From contig NZ_SOQX01000001.1 of the NCBI RefSeq assembly GCF_004366735.1, positions 186,001-250,000 of the forward strand: a stretch of 64,000 nucleotides of DNA, read 5' to 3'. A program made the position numbers and the translations under genes. Under the pieces are notes generated by a model. The model saw only the letters and a list, made by a program, of their open reading frames with translations, did not search any database and was not told the DNA's origin. This document shows positions 62,231-64,000 of the stretch, piece after piece; position 1 is the first letter of the stretch, and each line of letters begins with the position of its first letter. This DNA is from Thiohalophilus thiocyanatoxydans (GTDB lineage: Bacteria; Pseudomonadota; Gammaproteobacteria; UBA6429; Thiohalophilaceae).

Positions 62231-63151
62231 TTGAGTAAATCGCGCCAGATCGCCGAGGCCCGCACGTTTCAGGGGCTGATCTTCGCCCTGCAGCGCTACT
62301 GGGCCGAGCAGGGCTGCATCGTCCTGCAGCCCTACGACATGGAGGTGGGCGCGGGAACGTTTCATACCGCCACCTTTATTCGCGCCATCGGCCCCGAACC
62401 CTGGGCCGCCGCCTATGTGCAGCCCTCGCGCCGGCCCACTGACGGCCGTTATGGGGAGAATCCCAATCGCTTGCAGCACTATTACCAGTTCCAGGTGGTG
62501 ATCAAACCGTCCCCACTCGATATTCAGGAGCTCTATCTGGGCTCGTTGAAAATGCTCGGCCTCGATCCGCTGGTCCACGATATCCGTTTTGTCGAGGACA
62601 ACTGGGAATCCCCCACCCTCGGCGCCTGGGGGCTGGGCTGGGAGGTGTGGCTCAACGGTATGGAGGTCAGTCAGTTCACCTACTTCCAGCAGGTGGGCGG
62701 CCTGGACTGCAAACCGGTCACCGGCGAGATCACCTACGGGCTGGAGCGCATCGCCATGTATCTGCAGGGCGTGGAAAGCGTCTTCGATCTGGTCTGGACC
62801 GACGGCCCGCGCGGCAAGGTGACCTACGGCGATGTGTTTCATCAAAACGAGGTGGAGCAATCCACCTATAACTTCGACCATGCCGACGTGGACGATCTGT
62901 TTCACCAGTTCGACCAAGCCGAAAAGATGAGTCAGCAACTGATCGAGGCACAGCTGCCGTTGCCGGCCTATGAACAGGTGCTCAGGGCCTCGCACAGTTT
63001 CAACCTGCTCGACGCCCGCCATGCTATCTCGGTCACCGAACGCCAGCGTTATATCCTGCGGGTGCGCAACCTCTCCCGCGCCGTGGCCGAGGCCTATTAT
63101 GCGGCGCGCGAGTCGCTCGGCTTTCCGATGTGCAAGGAGACCGATCAATGA
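62231..63151 (+). CDS. glyQ: Glycyl-tRNA synthetase alpha subunit
   Basis: 306 residues from the TTG at 62231; AAAGG lies at 62219-62223 and the family starts here. [53 protein letters not shown] and [20 protein letters not shown] are diagnostic. With GlyS it forms the bacterial alpha2beta2 enzyme that charges tRNA-Gly. The stop overlaps the glyS start (ATGA). Confidence 0.97.
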   Translation: MSKSRQIAEARTFQGLIFALQRYWAEQGCIVLQPYDMEVGAGTFHTATFIRAIGPEPWAAAYVQPSRRPTDGRYGENPNRLQHYYQFQVVIKPSPLDIQELYLGSLKMLGLDPLVHDIRFVEDNWESPTLGAWGLGWEVWLNGMEVSQFTYFQQVGGLDCKPVTGEITYGLERIAMYLQGVESVFDLVWTDGPRGKVTYGDVFHQNEVEQSTYNFDHADVDDLFHQFDQAEKMSQQLIEAQLPLPAYEQVLRASHSFNLLDARHAISVTERQRYILRVRNLSRAVAEAYYAARESLGFPMCKETDQ

Positions 63152-64000
63152 GTCAGGCGGATCTGTTGATCGAAATCGGCACCGAGGAGTTGCCGCCCAG
63201 AGCACTGCAAACGCTTTGCAACGCGTTTGCAGAGGGCGTGCGTCACGGACTGCAGGAAAATCATCTGGGCAGTCCTGACATCCATCAGTATGCCACCCCT
63301 CGCAGGCTGGCCCTGTTGATCAAAGACCTGCCGACCGCCACGGCGGATCGCAGCATCGAGCAACACGGCCCGCCGCTGTCCGCCGCCTTCGATGAAGACG
63401 GCTGCCCGACCAAAGCTGCGGAAGGCTTTGCTCGCAAGTGCGGTATCAAGGTAGAAGAGCTGCAAAGCGAAGACACGGACAAGGGCAGCCGACTGGTTTA
63501 TCGGACCACGCGGCCCGGCGAACCCACCGCCCGCTTCATCCCGGAGATCGTCCGCCAGGCGCTGGATAAACTGCCGATCCCCAAACGCATGCGCTGGGGC
63601 GACCTCGACGCCTGGTTTGTGCGCCCGGTCCACTGGGTGGTGTTACTGTTCGGTAACGAGGTGATCGAGGCCGAAATCCTGAGTGTCTCAGCCGGTCGAC
63701 AAACCCGTGGCCATCGCTTTCATCATCCCGATACCATTTATATACCCGCGCCGGCCGAATACGAGGTCTTGCTGGAGAGTGAAGGCAAGGTCATCGCCGA
63801 CTTCGATCGCCGGCGCACCGCCGTGCGTGCTCAGATCGAACAGGCCGCCAGTCAGCACCAGGCCAGCGCCGTGATCGACGCGGCGTTGCTCGATGAGGTG
63901 ACCGCCATGGTCGAATGGCCGGTGGCCGTGACCGGCCGCTTTGATGAACGTTTTCTGGATGTGCCCCAGGAGGCGTTGATCTCCACCATGAAAACCAACC
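63148..64000 (+). CDS. glyS: Glycyl-tRNA synthetase beta subunit, partial
   Basis: At least 284 residues; the frame runs off the window end. [37 protein letters not shown] and [20 protein letters not shown] are typical of GlyS. The ATG at 63148 overlaps the glyQ stop by four bases. Confidence 0.96.
   Translation, partial: MSQADLLIEIGTEELPPRALQTLCNAFAEGVRHGLQENHLGSPDIHQYATPRRLALLIKDLPTATADRSIEQHGPPLSAAFDEDGCPTKAAEGFARKCGIKVEELQSEDTDKGSRLVYRTTRPGEPTARFIPEIVRQALDKLPIPKRMRWGDLDAWFVRPVHWVVLLFGNEVIEAEILSVSAGRQTRGHRFHHPDTIYIPAPAEYEVLLESEGKVIADFDRRRTAVRAQIEQAASQHQASAVIDAALLDEVTAMVEWPVAVTGRFDERFLDVPQEALISTMKTN

Noticed and set aside
62063-63205. 380-codon frame opposite glyQ
   Set aside because: Antisense to a complete GlyQ; translation shows no domain.

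Overview
This window looks like chromosomal DNA of a GC-rich gammaproteobacterium with an exosortase/PEP-CTERM type outer layer. The evidence is a full nitrogen-regulation block (glnA, ntrB, ntrC), an MSHA-type pilus locus, murein and phospholipid housekeeping genes, two proteins with PEP-CTERM sorting tails, and a sugar transferase of the PEP-CTERM-associated type. A free-living, possibly sulfur-oxidising relative of the Chromatiales/Ectothiorhodospiraceae is my guess (TusA, a DsrE-like protein, several thiol proteins); the species cannot be read from this sequence. No tRNA, rRNA or CRISPR array was seen.

Layout. 1-19.3 kb: exopolysaccharide region. It holds the N-terminal part of the priming sugar transferase, galE, a four-gene HprK-related operon (GYWK-motif secreted protein, PqqD-like, HprK-like kinase, nucleotidyltransferase), a giant VanZ/O-antigen-ligase fusion, a secreted trypsin-like protease, a large secreted two-lobed protein, a GT2 glycosyltransferase, an ABC flippase, two ATP-grasp proteins, a PEP-CTERM protein and a decayed third ATP-grasp. 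19.4-28.7 kb: conserved core genes: DJ-1, divergent polysaccharide deacetylase, CtpA protease, EnvC, gpmI on the minus strand; ArsR regulator, membrane protein, rhodanese, grxC, trxC, secB, gpsA on the plus strand. 28.8-36.4 kb: patchwork accessory region with two toxin-antitoxin pairs, a DUF2726 protein beside a truncated gene, a DsrE-like protein, a miniature sigma-70 region 1.1 protein, a second PEP-CTERM protein, many short repeats and a partial duplication of trmL. 36.4-51.5 kb: pyrD and then the structural half of an MSHA pilus locus (mshE, mshG, pseudopilins, major pilin, an O-antigen-ligase-like gene, mshD, O, P, Q). 51.5-53.2 kb: a REP-associated transposase between two arrays of inverted REP elements. 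53.2-58.8 kb: ntrC, ntrB, a DUF4124 protein, tandem repeats and glnA with sigma-54 and NtrC sites. 58.8-64 kb: a cation-efflux protein, tusA and a ThiI-like enzyme in overlapping frames, a hypothetical gene, glyQ and the start of glyS.

How it fits together. The first block would prime, build, flip, polymerise and export a polysaccharide; GalE supplies UDP-galactose. Sigma-54-like elements precede the HprK-related operon and both PEP-CTERM genes, so these may be switched together with the polymer (this is a motif match, not a measured promoter). The MSHA genes form one long plus-strand unit with overlapping frames, and the ligase-like gene just after the major pilin suggests pilin glycosylation. 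The nitrogen block carries NtrC sites before both glnA and ntrBC.

The most unusual signal is at the repeat level. An 18-22 bp cassette (TTTATGCCC, 3-7 bases, GGGTGC) sits inside at least four unrelated repeat families, always with cassette-free versions of the same repeat nearby, in one locus next to a REP-associated transposase. A 7-base repeat (GGGACGA type) has also entered the prepilin leaders of mshD and probably mshP.
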